In this document: one piece after another, positions 23,328 to 32,384 of the stretch
Layout of the letters: each line of letters begins with the position of its first letter
How positions within the stretch are numbered: position 1 is the first letter of the stretch
Assembly: GCF_002968285.2 (NCBI RefSeq)
Contig: NZ_CP134400.1
Location: 2,356,001 to 2,420,000 of the forward strand
Direction: 5' to 3'
Length of the DNA stretch: 64,000 nt
Source of the DNA: Mycobacterium sp. ITM-2016-00318
Lineage (GTDB): Bacteria > Actinomycetota > Actinomycetes > Mycobacteriales > Mycobacteriaceae
Notes under the pieces: model-generated
Told to the model about the DNA's origin: nothing
What the model saw: the letters and a program-made list of their open reading frames with translations, nothing else
Database searches by the model: none
Program-made: the position numbers and the translations under genes

Positions 23328-24065
23328 ATGGGACGCGTCGACGGAAAGGTTGCGCTCATCAGTGGCGGAGCGCGGGGCATGGGCGCCGCGCACGCGCGGA
23401 TGCTGGTCGACGAGGGTGGCAAGGTCGTGATCGGCGACATCCTCGACGACGAGGGCAAGGCGCTAGCGGCCGAGATCGGTGACAGCGTCCGCTACGTCCA
23501 CCTCGACGTCACCCAACCCGACCAGTGGCAGGCGGCGGTGGAGACCGCCGTCGCCGAGTTCGGAAGACTCAACGTGCTGGTGAACAACGCGGGCATCGTC
23601 GCACTCGGACCGCTGAAGAAGTTCGACCTGGGGGAGTGGCAGAAGGTCATCGACGTCAACCTGACGGGCACCTTCCTCGGGATGCGGGCCGCCGTGCAAC
23701 CCATGATCGACGCAGGCGGCGGCTCGATCATCAACGTCTCGTCGATCGAGGGCCTGCGCGGCGCGCCCTTCGTGCATCCCTACGTCGCGTCGAAGTGGGC
23801 GGTGCGTGGATTGGCGAAATCGGCAGCACTGGAATTGGCGTCGAAGAACATTCGGGTCAATTCCATCCACCCGGGATTCATCAAGACGCCGATGACGGCG
23901 CATCTTCCCGAAGACATGGTCACCATCCCGCTCGGCCGTCCCGCCGAACCCGAAGAGGTGGCGACCTTCATCGTCTTCCTGGCAAGCGACGAATCGTCGT
24001 ATGCAACAGGCAGCGAGTTCATCATGGACGGCGGGCTGGTGACCGCCGTCCCGAACAAGGCCTGA
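23328..24065 (+). CDS. SDR related to FabG3 / 20-beta-hydroxysteroid dehydrogenase
   Basis: 245 residues from ATG at 23328 after AAAGGAGAA. SGGARGMGAAH is the cofactor loop, VNNAG the structural motif, and SSIEG with YVASK the catalytic Ser, Tyr and Lys. Wording such as RYVHLDVTQPDQWQAAVETA and LASDESSYATGSEFI closely follows the M. tuberculosis FabG3 (Rv2002) type, which reduces steroid ketones, but the C-terminal tail of that protein is absent. Likely acts on a hydroxysteroid or similar lipid with NADH. Confidence 0.85.
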   Translation: MGRVDGKVALISGGARGMGAAHARMLVDEGGKVVIGDILDDEGKALAAEIGDSVRYVHLDVTQPDQWQAAVETAVAEFGRLNVLVNNAGIVALGPLKKFDLGEWQKVIDVNLTGTFLGMRAAVQPMIDAGGGSIINVSSIEGLRGAPFVHPYVASKWAVRGLAKSAALELASKNIRVNSIHPGFIKTPMTAHLPEDMVTIPLGRPAEPEEVATFIVFLASDESSYATGSEFIMDGGLVTAVPNKA

Positions 24066-24069
24066 CCGC

Positions 24070-24408
24070 TCAGCGCCGTCGGCGCAGGAACCACATCAGC
24101 GCCACCACGCCGACGACGGCAGCCGCGGCCACCGGAACGGTGATCTTGGCACGGCCGTCGTCGATGGCCGCGTGCTGGACCGCATGGGCCTTCTCGACGA
24201 CGGCTTGCTTGGTCTCGATGGCCTTCTCGGCGGCGCGCTGCTTGGTCTCGGCGGCCTTGTCCTTCGTGCGCTGCTTGACGTCGAGCTTGGCCGACAAGTC
24301 CTCGACGGTTTGGCCCAGCTCCTTGCGGGTCTTCTCGATGTCGTCTTGAATCTCGTCGATCCCCGCGTCGGGACCCGGCTCCGGACGAGCGGCTTCGGGT
24401 TGGCTCAT
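24070..24408 (-). CDS. DUF3618 protein
   Basis: 112 residues. An acidic start (GIDEIQDDIEKTRKELGQTVEDL) is the DUF3618 core; a long Lys/Ala/Glu coiled coil follows, and one TM helix (VPVAAAAVVGVVALMWFL) with RRRR at the end. Start overlaps the stop of the holin-family gene (ATGA), a pairing usual in mycobacteria. Probably a cytosolic coiled coil anchored at the membrane. It converges with the SDR gene. Confidence 0.85.
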   Translation of the reverse strand: MSQPEAARPEPGPDAGIDEIQDDIEKTRKELGQTVEDLSAKLDVKQRTKDKAAETKQRAAEKAIETKQAVVEKAHAVQHAAIDDGRAKITVPVAAAAVVGVVALMWFLRRRR

Positions 24409-24806
24409 GAGCGTGCGTCCTTCACTTCCTTGATGTCGGCCTTGACGCTTTCGACGCTCTGCCTCGGCGGAGCTATCTCCTCAGCCTGCTTGCGGCCGAT
24501 TAACGCCGCGACGCCCGCGGCGAGGAACAACACGACGGCCACGATGACGGCTGCCGCCCATACCCCCGGCAGCACGAGCGACAGCGCGGCGACCGCCGCG
24601 GCGATCAGGGTCATCAGACCGAGCAGAGCAAGCAGGCCCGCGGCGCTGAACAGTCCCGCGCCGACGCCTGCGTGCTTGGCTGATTGTTGCAGCTCCTTGG
24701 TGGCCAGCCGCATCTCGTCGCGCACGAGCCGCGAGGTTTGTGCCGACATTTGGCTCATCAGCTCGCCGATCGACGCATCGGCTGCCGATTTGGATTCCAC
24801 AGTCAT
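24405..24806 (-). CDS. Holin-superfamily (phage holin III-like, DUF1469) membrane protein
   Basis: 133 residues. An amphipathic start (IGELMSQMSAQTSRLVRDEMRLA) precedes two TM helices (about 52-78 and 82-104) and a charged tail. This is the chromosomal actinobacterial family named after phage holins; it is not evidence of a phage here. Coupled to the DUF3618 gene by an ATGA overlap. Role thought to concern the envelope; not established. Confidence 0.8.
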   Translation of the reverse strand: MTVESKSAADASIGELMSQMSAQTSRLVRDEMRLATKELQQSAKHAGVGAGLFSAAGLLALLGLMTLIAAAVAALSLVLPGVWAAAVIVAVVLFLAAGVAALIGRKQAEEIAPPRQSVESVKADIKEVKDARS

Positions 24807-24844
24807 GCCACCCTGGGTTGCCCAGCACGGATGCGACGAAACAC

Positions 24845-25561
24845 CTATTCGATCGCAGACTGCTGCTTTTCGACGAGGTCGGCGGCGATCTGGATCAGCG
24901 GTGTGTTCGAGTCCTGCGACAGCTTGCGCAACAAGTCGAAGGCCTGGATGGCGTTGACGCCGTAGCGCTCCATCAGCATCCCTTTGGCCTGCCCGATGAC
25001 GTCGCGGCTCGCCAGCGCCTTCTTGAACTGCTCATCGCGACGGGCGGCGTTCCACGCCACCGAGGAGTGCGCGGCGAACACCAGGCCGACGGCCCTGGTT
25101 TTGTCGTCGAATACGTTCGGTGTCTCGGCGTACACGTTGAGTGCACCCATCGTTTCGCCGGCGATCCACATCTGGAACGACATGACCGAGCGAATGGGGG
25201 TTTCCGCCAACACGTCTCGCGCGTACAACGGAAATCGCTCGTCGGTCTCGAGGTCTCTGACGTGAATCGTCTTCTCTTCCCAAGCCGCTGACAGGCATGG
25301 TCCCTGGCGATGCCGCTGCTGGATCTCGTCGAGCAGTATCGGCCACTTGTGCGTCGCCGCCGGGGTCTCGATATGCCTGCCGTTGCGGGTGACGGTGACC
25401 CCGGCGTACTGCGCCCCGGGTACCTCCACGGCAGCATGCTCGGCCAGCTCGGCGATCACCGTGTCGGAATCGACGTCGTCGCGACCGTACAGCTCCTGCA
25501 CGATTTCGGCGATGCGAAGGTGGGTTGCTTCCACCTCAGCTGGATCATTCACCGCAGTCAT
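24845..25561 (-). CDS. GAF-ANTAR RNA-binding antiterminator
   Basis: 238 residues. GAF domain at about 30-165 (AGVTVTRNG, FPLYARDVL, SFQMWI). ANTAR domain at about 175-235: RDVIGQAKGMLMERYGVNAIQAFDLLRKLSQ, with the conserved Ala and Gly of the RNA-binding helices. Such proteins bind paired hexaloop hairpins in mRNA leaders and prevent termination. The GAF domain probably senses a small ligand or redox signal. No paired target hairpins were identified in the window. Confidence 0.85.
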   Translation of the reverse strand: MTAVNDPAEVEATHLRIAEIVQELYGRDDVDSDTVIAELAEHAAVEVPGAQYAGVTVTRNGRHIETPAATHKWPILLDEIQQRHRQGPCLSAAWEEKTIHVRDLETDERFPLYARDVLAETPIRSVMSFQMWIAGETMGALNVYAETPNVFDDKTRAVGLVFAAHSSVAWNAARRDEQFKKALASRDVIGQAKGMLMERYGVNAIQAFDLLRKLSQDSNTPLIQIAADLVEKQQSAIE

Positions 25562-25713
25562 CCGATCATTCTGCTCCGATAAGTCGGTTTAGGCTAACGC
25601 TCTTGCGGCCGCAACGACCTGGCTATTGACGGCAGCGTAACCGAGATCGACCCTAGCGTCATGTCGCGACCCCTTACTTCGGGTCACGCTTGCCTAAATT
25701 GCCGCCGATGCCG

Positions 25714-26211
25714 CTACAGAGCAGTCAGGTACCGCGACGTGATAACCCGCTGCATCAGTGCCGTGACGGGCGACCCCAGCCTGCTCCACCACGTTGCATG
25801 CCGTGAGAACGCGACGACTTCGGCGTGCACGTCGCCGGTCGCGGGATCGAAGCGCACGGCAAACAACTCCTCCCCGGATTCGGGGTGGCCCGGCAGCGTG
25901 CCGTAGGCGAATCCGCGGTGATCGACCTCGTCGATCAGGTAAACGACGCGGCACGGCGCGCGCACCGGCCCCAGGCCGACGAGAACCTCGGAGCCGACGG
26001 TCGCCACCTGGCTGGTCGCATCGACCCGGACGCCTGCTCCGCGCAGCATGCCCCACCGCATGACCTTCGTGGCCGCGTCGTCGAATCGCGGCCGCCCATG
26101 ACCGATCACGGCCGATTTGCGCACGTGGTGATACCCGTCAGGAAGCGGTCCAGCCGTCGCACCCACCTCGTGGTAGGTCAGTTGCAGTGCCGCCAAGTCG
26201 GTCAGTTTCAC
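25714..26211 (-). CDS. DUF1990 family protein
   Basis: 165 residues. [13 protein letters not shown] and [10 protein letters not shown] are the family's hallmarks, then [25 protein letters not shown], a conserved strand set with His and Glu. Related to START/SRPBCC-like folds in plants and actinobacteria; ligand unknown. It is divergent from the aldo-keto reductase gene, 38 bases away. Confidence 0.85.
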   Translation of the reverse strand: MKLTDLAALQLTYHEVGATAGPLPDGYHHVRKSAVIGHGRPRFDDAATKVMRWGMLRGAGVRVDATSQVATVGSEVLVGLGPVRAPCRVVYLIDEVDHRGFAYGTLPGHPESGEELFAVRFDPATGDVHAEVVAFSRHATWWSRLGSPVTALMQRVITSRYLTAL

Positions 26212-26236
26212 CCCGACACCATGCCATCAGGCGGCG

Positions 26237-26242
26237 TACGGT
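26237..26242 (+). promoter_or_regulatory. -10 box TACGGT of a leaderless promoter
   Basis: TACGGT is followed by CTGTGAG and the GTG start of the aldo-keto reductase at 26250, without a Shine-Dalgarno sequence. Spacing fits transcription starting at the GTG. Confidence 0.5.
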
Positions 26243-26249
26243 CTGTGAG

Positions 26250-27134
26250 GTGACCACAGCATCCGTCGCCAGAGCTGCCGGAACATTCGCCCTCGGTGGC
26301 GACCTGACCGTCAACCGACTGGGTTTCGGCGCCATGCGGATCACCGGCAAGGGCGTGTGGGGGCCGCCGGAGGACCGCGACGAGACGATCCGCGTTCTGC
26401 GGCGCGCGGTGGAGCTCGGCGTGAACTTCATCGACACGGCCAATTCCTACGGCCCCTTCGTGTCCGAGGAACTGATCCGCGAGGCGCTTGCGCCCTATCC
26501 GGACGATCTGGTCATCGCCACGAAGGCCGGACTGCTGCGCACCGGCCCGGACGTCTGGATTCCGCTCGGGTTTCCCGGCTACCTGCGCCAGGAACTGGAA
26601 TTGAGTCTGCGGCGGCTCGGGGTCGAGCGCATCGACCTGTTTCAGCTGCACCGCATCGACGACAAGTTTCCGCTGGAGGATCAGGTCGGCGAGCTCGCCG
26701 CGCTGCAGCAGGAGGGCAAGATCCGCCATATCGGCCTGTCCGAGGTCGACGTTGCACAGCTGGCAGCGGCGCAGAAGATCGCGCCGATCGTGTCGGTGCA
26801 GAACATGTACAACCTCACCGCTCGTGACGCCGAACCGGTTCTGGAGGCCTGCGAGGCGCAGGGTCTCGGATTCATTCCCTGGTTTCCGCTCGCGGCGGGG
26901 CCGCTGGCGGCGCCGGACGGCCCGCTGCAGCGCATCGCCGCCGACCACGACGCCAGCGCATCTCAGCTCGCCCTGGCGTGGCTGCTCAAGCGATCACCGG
27001 CGATGCTGCCGATCCCGGGCACATCGAAGGTGAGCCACCTTGAACAGAATGTCGCCGCCGCGGAGATCGAGATATCCGACGAGGAATTCGAGACCCTGAG
27101 CCGGGCCGGCTCCGAAAGCTCTGAGACCGCCTAG
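26250..27134 (+). CDS. Aldo-keto reductase
   Basis: 294 residues from GTG at 26250. [17 protein letters not shown] supplies the catalytic Asp and Tyr, VIATKAGLL the Lys and LFQLHRIDD the His. The NADPH-binding tail is [16 protein letters not shown]. It is the bacterial oxidoreductase branch of the family that acts on small aldehydes. An ATG further upstream would overlap the divergent gene's start. Confidence 0.85.
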   Translation: MTTASVARAAGTFALGGDLTVNRLGFGAMRITGKGVWGPPEDRDETIRVLRRAVELGVNFIDTANSYGPFVSEELIREALAPYPDDLVIATKAGLLRTGPDVWIPLGFPGYLRQELELSLRRLGVERIDLFQLHRIDDKFPLEDQVGELAALQQEGKIRHIGLSEVDVAQLAAAQKIAPIVSVQNMYNLTARDAEPVLEACEAQGLGFIPWFPLAAGPLAAPDGPLQRIAADHDASASQLALAWLLKRSPAMLPIPGTSKVSHLEQNVAAAEIEISDEEFETLSRAGSESSETA

Positions 27135-27138
27135 CGCC

Positions 27139-27749
27139 GTGCGTCTGGTCTTCACCGGGCATATCGCGGGCGCGGGCACCCAGTCGGGACTTCGGATCGT
27201 CGTCGGCAGGTGGCGCGAGTCGCCCTTCGGTCCGTTCACCGACGTGATGCTGCAGACCGCCGACCACGAACGCGTCCTGTTGGCGCCCGACGAGGCCATC
27301 GCCGACTTCGTTTCATCGACCTACCACTTCGACCGCGTGGTACTCGGTGAGCTCTCGTCCGATCTTCGGGCAGACCAGCTCACGGTGAGCGCCGATGACT
27401 TCGATGCGCGAATGCATATCGGCGGTGCGGCGCCCGTCGACGCGCTGCTGCGACTCGTGCCCCGGCGGTTGGTAACGTCGCCGCGCTGGCTGCGCGCAAT
27501 CGACCCGGTCGCCGCGCGCATCGTGGCGGGAGTGCACACCTACGGAACTACGGGTAATGATCGCGTCGAGTATTACGGCGTGCGGCGGTCACGGCGCATC
27601 AGCGCGACGCGGGCCACTATCGCGGTGTGCCGTTCGGGGGTCTTGCGCCGCTGCGACCACCGGTGAGTTTCGGGTTCTCGTCCGCACCGGCCTCTCCGCA
27701 GATCGTCACGGTGACCACGACGATCGACGAATCCGCTACTCGCCGATGA
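27139..27749 (+). pseudogene. Conserved hypothetical gene with a one-base frameshift
   Basis: GTG at 27139, five bases after the aldo-keto reductase. The frame reads FTGHIAGAGTQSGLRIVVGRW, FDRVVLGELSSDLRAD, VHTYGTTGNDRVEYYGVR and then turns Arg-rich and stops early. In the neighbouring frame the text resumes sensibly from about 27585: AVTAHQRDAGHYRGVPFGG, LAPLRPPVSFGF, to a stop at 27747-27749. One missing G at CGGCGG (27583-27588) would restore a protein of about 200 residues. The function of the intact family is unknown to me. Confidence 0.65.
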
Positions 27750-27949
27750 CCGGGGCATACGGATTCTGGTCGGCGCATGTGCGATCGCTGCTCGTCGAAG
27801 CTGGAGTCGAAGAGCCGGATGCGATGGTCGACGTGCTGCTGGCGCCGGTGTCGGCAGAGATGTACCTGCATCAGCGCGCGAAGGGGTTGACGCAGGCACA
27901 GATCGTGGCGGCGCTCGGCCGCCTCGCCCTAGCGGTGCTGAGCGACTAA
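27746..27949 (+). CDS. Stand-alone C-terminal piece of a TetR-type regulator
   Basis: 67 residues from ATG at 27746, overlapping the restored stop of the previous gene by ATGA. YGFWSAHVRSLLVEAGVEEP and DVLLAPVSAEMYLHQRAKG look like the ligand-binding half of TetR regulators. No DNA-binding half is found upstream in any frame. Either a degraded regulator or a small protein made of this half only. Confidence 0.45.
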   Translation: MTGAYGFWSAHVRSLLVEAGVEEPDAMVDVLLAPVSAEMYLHQRAKGLTQAQIVAALGRLALAVLSD

Positions 27950-27996
27950 CGCACGCCGGTGACGAAGCCGTTCACAGCTTTCAATACCTTGTTGGG

Positions 27997-28623
27997 GTGA
28001 ACACCGAAGAGTCCGTCGATGCGCATGCCGGCGGCGGATTCAATCCGCCGGAGCCGACCACCCGCGGTGGACCGGACTACGGGCGATTCGTCGACGCCGT
28101 CCGCACCCTTCAGGACCGCACCCGTGCAGCCGACGCGCCCGACGACGTGATCACCAAGGCGGCCGACATGATCGAGGATGTGACGGCGATGCTCGCGCCG
28201 TTCGACGCCGACGAGTGGACGACACCGTCAGGCAGGCGCATGGATCTGCCCAACCGCGGCAACATCTTGCAGGTGCCCTCCGACCTGACAACGGCCGGCG
28301 ACGAGGTCGACGGCTCGGTCCGGTTCCGGCGATACCACCTCGGCCGCAACGGGGCGGTACACGGCGGTGCGGTTGCGCTGATGTGGGATTCGGTGCTCGG
28401 GTTCGCCGCTTTTCGGCTGACCCGCAGCCTGAAACAGCGCACGGCGTACCTGCACGTGAACTACCGCAAGATCGTCCCGGTACTTAAGGACCTGCGGGTC
28501 GACGCCCGGATCGACCGCAGCGAGGGGCGCAAGATCTACGTCTCCGGTCGACTGCACGACGGCGACGATCTGCTGTGCGATGCAGAGGCACTGTTCGTCA
28601 CACTCAACCCCGGCCAGCCGTGA
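27997..28623 (+). CDS. PaaI-family hotdog thioesterase
   Basis: 208 residues from GTG at 27997; TACCTT lies six bases upstream, pointing to a leaderless mRNA. The hotdog core is NGAVHGGAVALMWDSVLG, with the HGG motif of the acyl-CoA thioesterase active site, then YLHVNYRKIVPV and VSGRLHDGDDLLCDAEALF. The N-terminal 90 residues are a helical extension. It should hydrolyse acyl-CoAs. Stop overlaps the next start (GTGA). Confidence 0.85.
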   Translation: MNTEESVDAHAGGGFNPPEPTTRGGPDYGRFVDAVRTLQDRTRAADAPDDVITKAADMIEDVTAMLAPFDADEWTTPSGRRMDLPNRGNILQVPSDLTTAGDEVDGSVRFRRYHLGRNGAVHGGAVALMWDSVLGFAAFRLTRSLKQRTAYLHVNYRKIVPVLKDLRVDARIDRSEGRKIYVSGRLHDGDDLLCDAEALFVTLNPGQP

Positions 28624-29060
28624 CCGACGACGACACCGAATCGAAGTGGTCGGCCACCAAGCGCCGCTGGGCGCGCTGGCGCGACCGGCTGCGTGAGCGG
28701 CCGAAGGTCGAGTTCGGCTACCGCATCGTCGTCGCGGTGATCGGGCTAGGTGTCCTGGGTCTCGGCATCGTCGCCATTCCGTACCCGGGTCCGGGGTGGG
28801 CCATCGTCTTCGTCGGGCTGGGCATTCTGGCCACCGAATTCGAGTGGGCGCGCCGGCTGCTGGGCTACGCCAAGGAGCGCTACGACAAGGTCATGGACTG
28901 GTTCCACCGGCAGGGAAAGTTCGTGCAGATCCTTGGTGGGCTGCTCACCGCGTTGATCGTCGCGCTGACGCTGTGGCTGCTCGGCGCGCTGGATTGGACC
29001 GGCGAAGTCGTCGGAATCGAGTATCCGTGGCTGAACAGCCCGATCGGAGTCGGGGACTGA
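28620..29060 (+). CDS. TIGR02611-type PGPGW membrane protein
   Basis: 146 residues from GTG at 28620, coupled to the thioesterase. Two TM helices flank the signature YPGPGWAIVFVGLGILATEFEWARRLL; a third hydrophobic stretch (LLTALIVALTLWLLGAL) is near the C terminus. Actinobacterial family of unknown function, commonly found upstream of thrS in mycobacteria. Confidence 0.85.
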   Translation: MTDDDTESKWSATKRRWARWRDRLRERPKVEFGYRIVVAVIGLGVLGLGIVAIPYPGPGWAIVFVGLGILATEFEWARRLLGYAKERYDKVMDWFHRQGKFVQILGGLLTALIVALTLWLLGALDWTGEVVGIEYPWLNSPIGVGD

Positions 29061-29122
29061 CCGGTCGCACCGATAGCATGGTCGCGATCACAAGCACCCG
29101 CACAGATCACGGAGAGTGACCG

Positions 29123-31177
29123 ATGAGCGCCGCCCCAAGCCCCGCCCCAGCAGCCCCGATCCGGGTCGCTGCCGGGACGACCGCGGCGGCAGCTGTTCGC
29201 GAGGCGGGGCTGCCCAGTCGCGGGGCGCCCGACGCGGTGGTGGTCGTCCGGGACGCCGAAGGCCGACTCCGTGACCTGAGCTGGGTGCCCGAGGCCGACG
29301 TCGAGGTCACGCCGGTCGCCGCGGACACCGACGACGGTCGAAGCGTGATCAGGCATTCGGCGGCCCACGTGCTGGCGCAGGCGGTGCAGGAGCTGTTCCC
29401 CGAGGCCAAGCTCGGTATCGGACCACCGATCACCGACGGCTTCTACTACGACTTCGACGTGGCGCAGGCGTTCACCCCCGAGGATCTGGAGGCGCTGGAG
29501 AAGCGCATGCGTCAGATCGTCAAAGACGGCCAGCTGTTCTCCCGACGCGTGTACGAGTCGAAAGACCAAGCGTGCGAAGAGCTCGCCGGCGAGCCCTTCA
29601 AGCTGGAGCTCGTCGACGACAAGTCCGGCGATCCCGAGGTGATGGAGGTCGGCGGCGACGAGCTCACCGCCTACGACAACCTCAATCCGCGCACCCGCGA
29701 ACGCATTTGGGGTGATCTATGCCGCGGCCCGCACATTCCGACGACGAAGTTCATCCCGGCGTTCAAGCTGACCCGCAGCTCGGCCGCGTACTGGCGCGGC
29801 GACCAGAACAACGCCAGCCTGCAACGAATCTACGGCACCGCGTGGGAGTCGCAGGAGGCCCTCGACCACCACCTCGAGTTGATCGAGGAAGCGCAGCGCC
29901 GCGACCACCGTAGGCTCGGCGCCGAACTGGACCTGTTCAGTTTCCCCGACGAAATCGGTTCGGGCTTGGCGGTATTCCACCCCAAGGGCGGCATCATCAG
30001 GCGCGAACTGGAGGACTACTCGCGGCGCAAGCACAGCCAAGCCGGCTACCAGTTCGTCAACAGCCCGCACATCACCAAGGCGGAGCTGTTCAAGATCTCC
30101 GGACACCTGGACTGGTACTCCGACGGCATGTTCCCGCCGATGCATCTCGACGCCGAGTTCAATCCCGATGGCACGGTGCGCAAGCCGGGGCAGGACTACT
30201 TCCTCAAGCCGATGAACTGCCCGATGCACTGCCTGATCTACCGGTCGCGCGGACGGTCCTATCGTGAACTTCCGTTGCGGCTCTTCGAGTTCGGCACCGT
30301 GTACCGGTATGAGCTGTCTGGTGTGGTGCACGGGTTGACCCGCGTGCGCGGCCTGACGATGGACGATTCGCACATCTACTGCACCCGCGAGCAGATGCGC
30401 GATGAGCTGACGTCGCTGCTGCGGTTCGTGCTCGATCTGCTCGGCGACTACGGGCTGACCGACTTCTATCTGGAGCTGTCGACCAAGGATCCGAACAAGT
30501 TCGTCGGCTCCGACGACATGTGGTCCGAAGCCACCAGTGTGCTGGCCGAAGTCGGCGCGGCCTCCGGACTCGACCTGGCGCCCGATCCGGGCGGCGCCGC
30601 CTTCTACGGCCCGAAGATCTCCGTTCAGGTCAAGGACGCGCTCGGTCGAAGCTGGCAGATGTCGACGATCCAGCTGGACTTCAACTTCCCGGAGCGATTC
30701 GACCTGGAGTACACCGCCGCCGACGGCAGCAGGCAGCGCCCGGTGATGATCCACCGCGCGCTGTTCGGCTCGATCGAGCGGTTCTTCGGCATCCTCACCG
30801 AGCACTATGCGGGCGCGTTCCCGGCGTGGTTGGCGCCGGTGCAGGTGGTCGGGATCCCGGTCGCCGACGGCCACATCGAATACCTTGAATCCGTTGCGGA
30901 GCAACTGAGCTCACGCGGCATCAGGGTCGAGGTCGACACCAGCGACGATCGGATGGCGAAGAAGATCGTCAACCACAACAACCAGAAGGTGCCGTTCATG
31001 CTGCTGGCCGGCGACCGCGACGTCGACGCGGGTGCGGTGAGCTTTCGGTTCGGTGACCGCAGCCAGGTCAACGGCGTGCCTCGCGACGAGGCGGTCGAGA
31101 CGATCGCGCGGTGGATCGCCGACCGGGAAAACGCCGCCCCCACAGCCGAACTGATGAAGGCGGCCACTCCGACGTGA
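29123..31177 (+). CDS. thrS: Threonyl-tRNA synthetase
   Basis: 684 residues, normal length. The N terminus is a TGS-like domain; the editing domain has [11 protein letters not shown] and later CRGPHI. The catalytic core shows motif 2 ([27 protein letters not shown] text) and zinc ligands in [10 protein letters not shown] and HRALFGS. A class II anticodon domain closes the protein. It charges tRNA-Thr in the cytosol. ATG at 29123 follows GGAGAG. No T-box leader is seen. The stop overlaps the next gene (GTGA), the first link in a five-gene coupled chain to pimA. Confidence 0.97.
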   Translation: MSAAPSPAPAAPIRVAAGTTAAAAVREAGLPSRGAPDAVVVVRDAEGRLRDLSWVPEADVEVTPVAADTDDGRSVIRHSAAHVLAQAVQELFPEAKLGIGPPITDGFYYDFDVAQAFTPEDLEALEKRMRQIVKDGQLFSRRVYESKDQACEELAGEPFKLELVDDKSGDPEVMEVGGDELTAYDNLNPRTRERIWGDLCRGPHIPTTKFIPAFKLTRSSAAYWRGDQNNASLQRIYGTAWESQEALDHHLELIEEAQRRDHRRLGAELDLFSFPDEIGSGLAVFHPKGGIIRRELEDYSRRKHSQAGYQFVNSPHITKAELFKISGHLDWYSDGMFPPMHLDAEFNPDGTVRKPGQDYFLKPMNCPMHCLIYRSRGRSYRELPLRLFEFGTVYRYELSGVVHGLTRVRGLTMDDSHIYCTREQMRDELTSLLRFVLDLLGDYGLTDFYLELSTKDPNKFVGSDDMWSEATSVLAEVGAASGLDLAPDPGGAAFYGPKISVQVKDALGRSWQMSTIQLDFNFPERFDLEYTAADGSRQRPVMIHRALFGSIERFFGILTEHYAGAFPAWLAPVQVVGIPVADGHIEYLESVAEQLSSRGIRVEVDTSDDRMAKKIVNHNNQKVPFMLLAGDRDVDAGAVSFRFGDRSQVNGVPRDEAVETIARWIADRENAAPTAELMKAATPT

Positions 31178-31731
31178 CCGGTGACGAGGAAGGCAGGGTC
31201 GTCGACCACGGCGTCGGCGAGCCCGATCACCTGCAGCGACTCTGGACGCCCTACCGGATGAACTACCTGGCGGAGGCTCCGATGAAGGGCGGGTCTGCCG
31301 CCTCCACGCAGCCGTTCACCGACATCCCGACGCTCAACGACGAGGACGGCCTCGTCGTGGCACGCGGCGAAGCGGTCTATGTGGTGCTGAACCTCTACCC
31401 GTACAACCCGGGCCACTCGATGGTGGTGCCGTACCGACGGGTGTCCGAGCTCGAGGACCTCACCCAGGAGGAGAGCGTCGAGCTGATGACGGTCACCCAG
31501 AAGGTCATTCGGGTGATCAAGGCGGTGTCGAAGCCGCACGGCTTCAACGTGGGACTCAACCTCGGCAAGTCGGCGGGCGGCTCGCTTGCCGAGCACCTGC
31601 ACATGCACGTGGTGCCGCGGTGGAGCGGTGACGCCAATTTCATCACGATAATCGGCGGCTCCAAGGTGGTCCCGCAGCTGCTGCGCGAGACCCGCGAGTT
31701 GCTCGCAACGGAATGGGCCAACCAGTCGTGA
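31174..31731 (+). CDS. HIT-family Ap4A phosphorylase
   Basis: 185 residues from GTG at 31174. The histidine triad is [10 protein letters not shown] with the upstream [13 protein letters not shown]. It corresponds in position and text to M. tuberculosis Rv2613c, shown to be a diadenosine tetraphosphate phosphorylase. Ap4A is a by-product of tRNA synthetases, so its coupling to thrS makes sense. Overlaps thrS and pgsA by GTGA. Confidence 0.9.
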   Translation: MTGDEEGRVVDHGVGEPDHLQRLWTPYRMNYLAEAPMKGGSAASTQPFTDIPTLNDEDGLVVARGEAVYVVLNLYPYNPGHSMVVPYRRVSELEDLTQEESVELMTVTQKVIRVIKAVSKPHGFNVGLNLGKSAGGSLAEHLHMHVVPRWSGDANFITIIGGSKVVPQLLRETRELLATEWANQS

Positions 31732-32384
31732 GCGACTTCTACCTGATGACGCGCGCGGCGTACGCGAAGATTTCGACGCCGGTCGCCAAGGCCGCACTGC
31801 GTGTGGGCTTCACGCCTGACAGCATCACGATGATCGGCACGGCGGGCGCGGTCATCGCGGCGCTGACGCTGTATCCCATCGGCCAACTGTGGTGGGGCTC
31901 CTTCGCGATCTTCGTTTTCGTGTTGGCCGACATGCTCGACGGTGCGATGGCGCGGCAGAGTGGCGGCGGCACGCGGTTCGGCGCGGTGCTCGACGCCACC
32001 TGCGACCGGATCGGCGACGGAGCGATCTTCTGCGGGCTGCTGTGGTGGGCAGCGTTCGGGGCACGGAGTACGTCGCTGACGGTGGCACTGATGATCTGCC
32101 TGGTCACGTCGCAGGTGATCTCCTACATCAAGGCGCGCGCGGAGGCCAGCGGGCTGAGCGGCGACGGCGGCCTCATCGAGAGACCCGAACGCCTGGCCAT
32201 CATCCTGACCGGCGCAGGGCTGTCGGGTGTGTGGTTCCTGCACATCCCGTGGCTGCTGCATGTCGCCGCCTGGTTGCTCGCGGTGGCCAGCCTGATCACC
32301 CTCGGTCAACGTGTGCACACCGTGCGCACCTCGCCGGGGGCGATGGACCCGCTGCAGAAGACCGAGCACGGGGAAGAACAGTGA
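31728..32384 (+). CDS. pgsA: Phosphatidylinositol phosphate synthase (CDP-alcohol phosphotransferase)
   Basis: 218 residues from GTG at 31728. The CDP-alcohol signature runs as ADMLDGAMARQSGGGTRFGA with the closing Asp residues in VLDATCDR. Six hydrophobic helices. By position it equals Rv2612c, which makes phosphatidylinositol phosphate from CDP-diacylglycerol and inositol phosphate, the first step toward PIMs, LM and LAM. Coupled to genes on both sides. A start at 31713 would add five residues and is less likely. Confidence 0.92.
   Translation: MSDFYLMTRAAYAKISTPVAKAALRVGFTPDSITMIGTAGAVIAALTLYPIGQLWWGSFAIFVFVLADMLDGAMARQSGGGTRFGAVLDATCDRIGDGAIFCGLLWWAAFGARSTSLTVALMICLVTSQVISYIKARAEASGLSGDGGLIERPERLAIILTGAGLSGVWFLHIPWLLHVAAWLLAVASLITLGQRVHTVRTSPGAMDPLQKTEHGEEQ

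Noticed and set aside
24405..24806. Phage holin as evidence of a second prophage
   Set aside because: This holin-superfamily member paired with DUF3618 is a normal chromosomal gene pair in mycobacteria; no phage genes are around it.
29061..29122. T-box riboswitch before thrS
   Set aside because: The gap is only 62 bases and shows no specifier hairpin or antiterminator.
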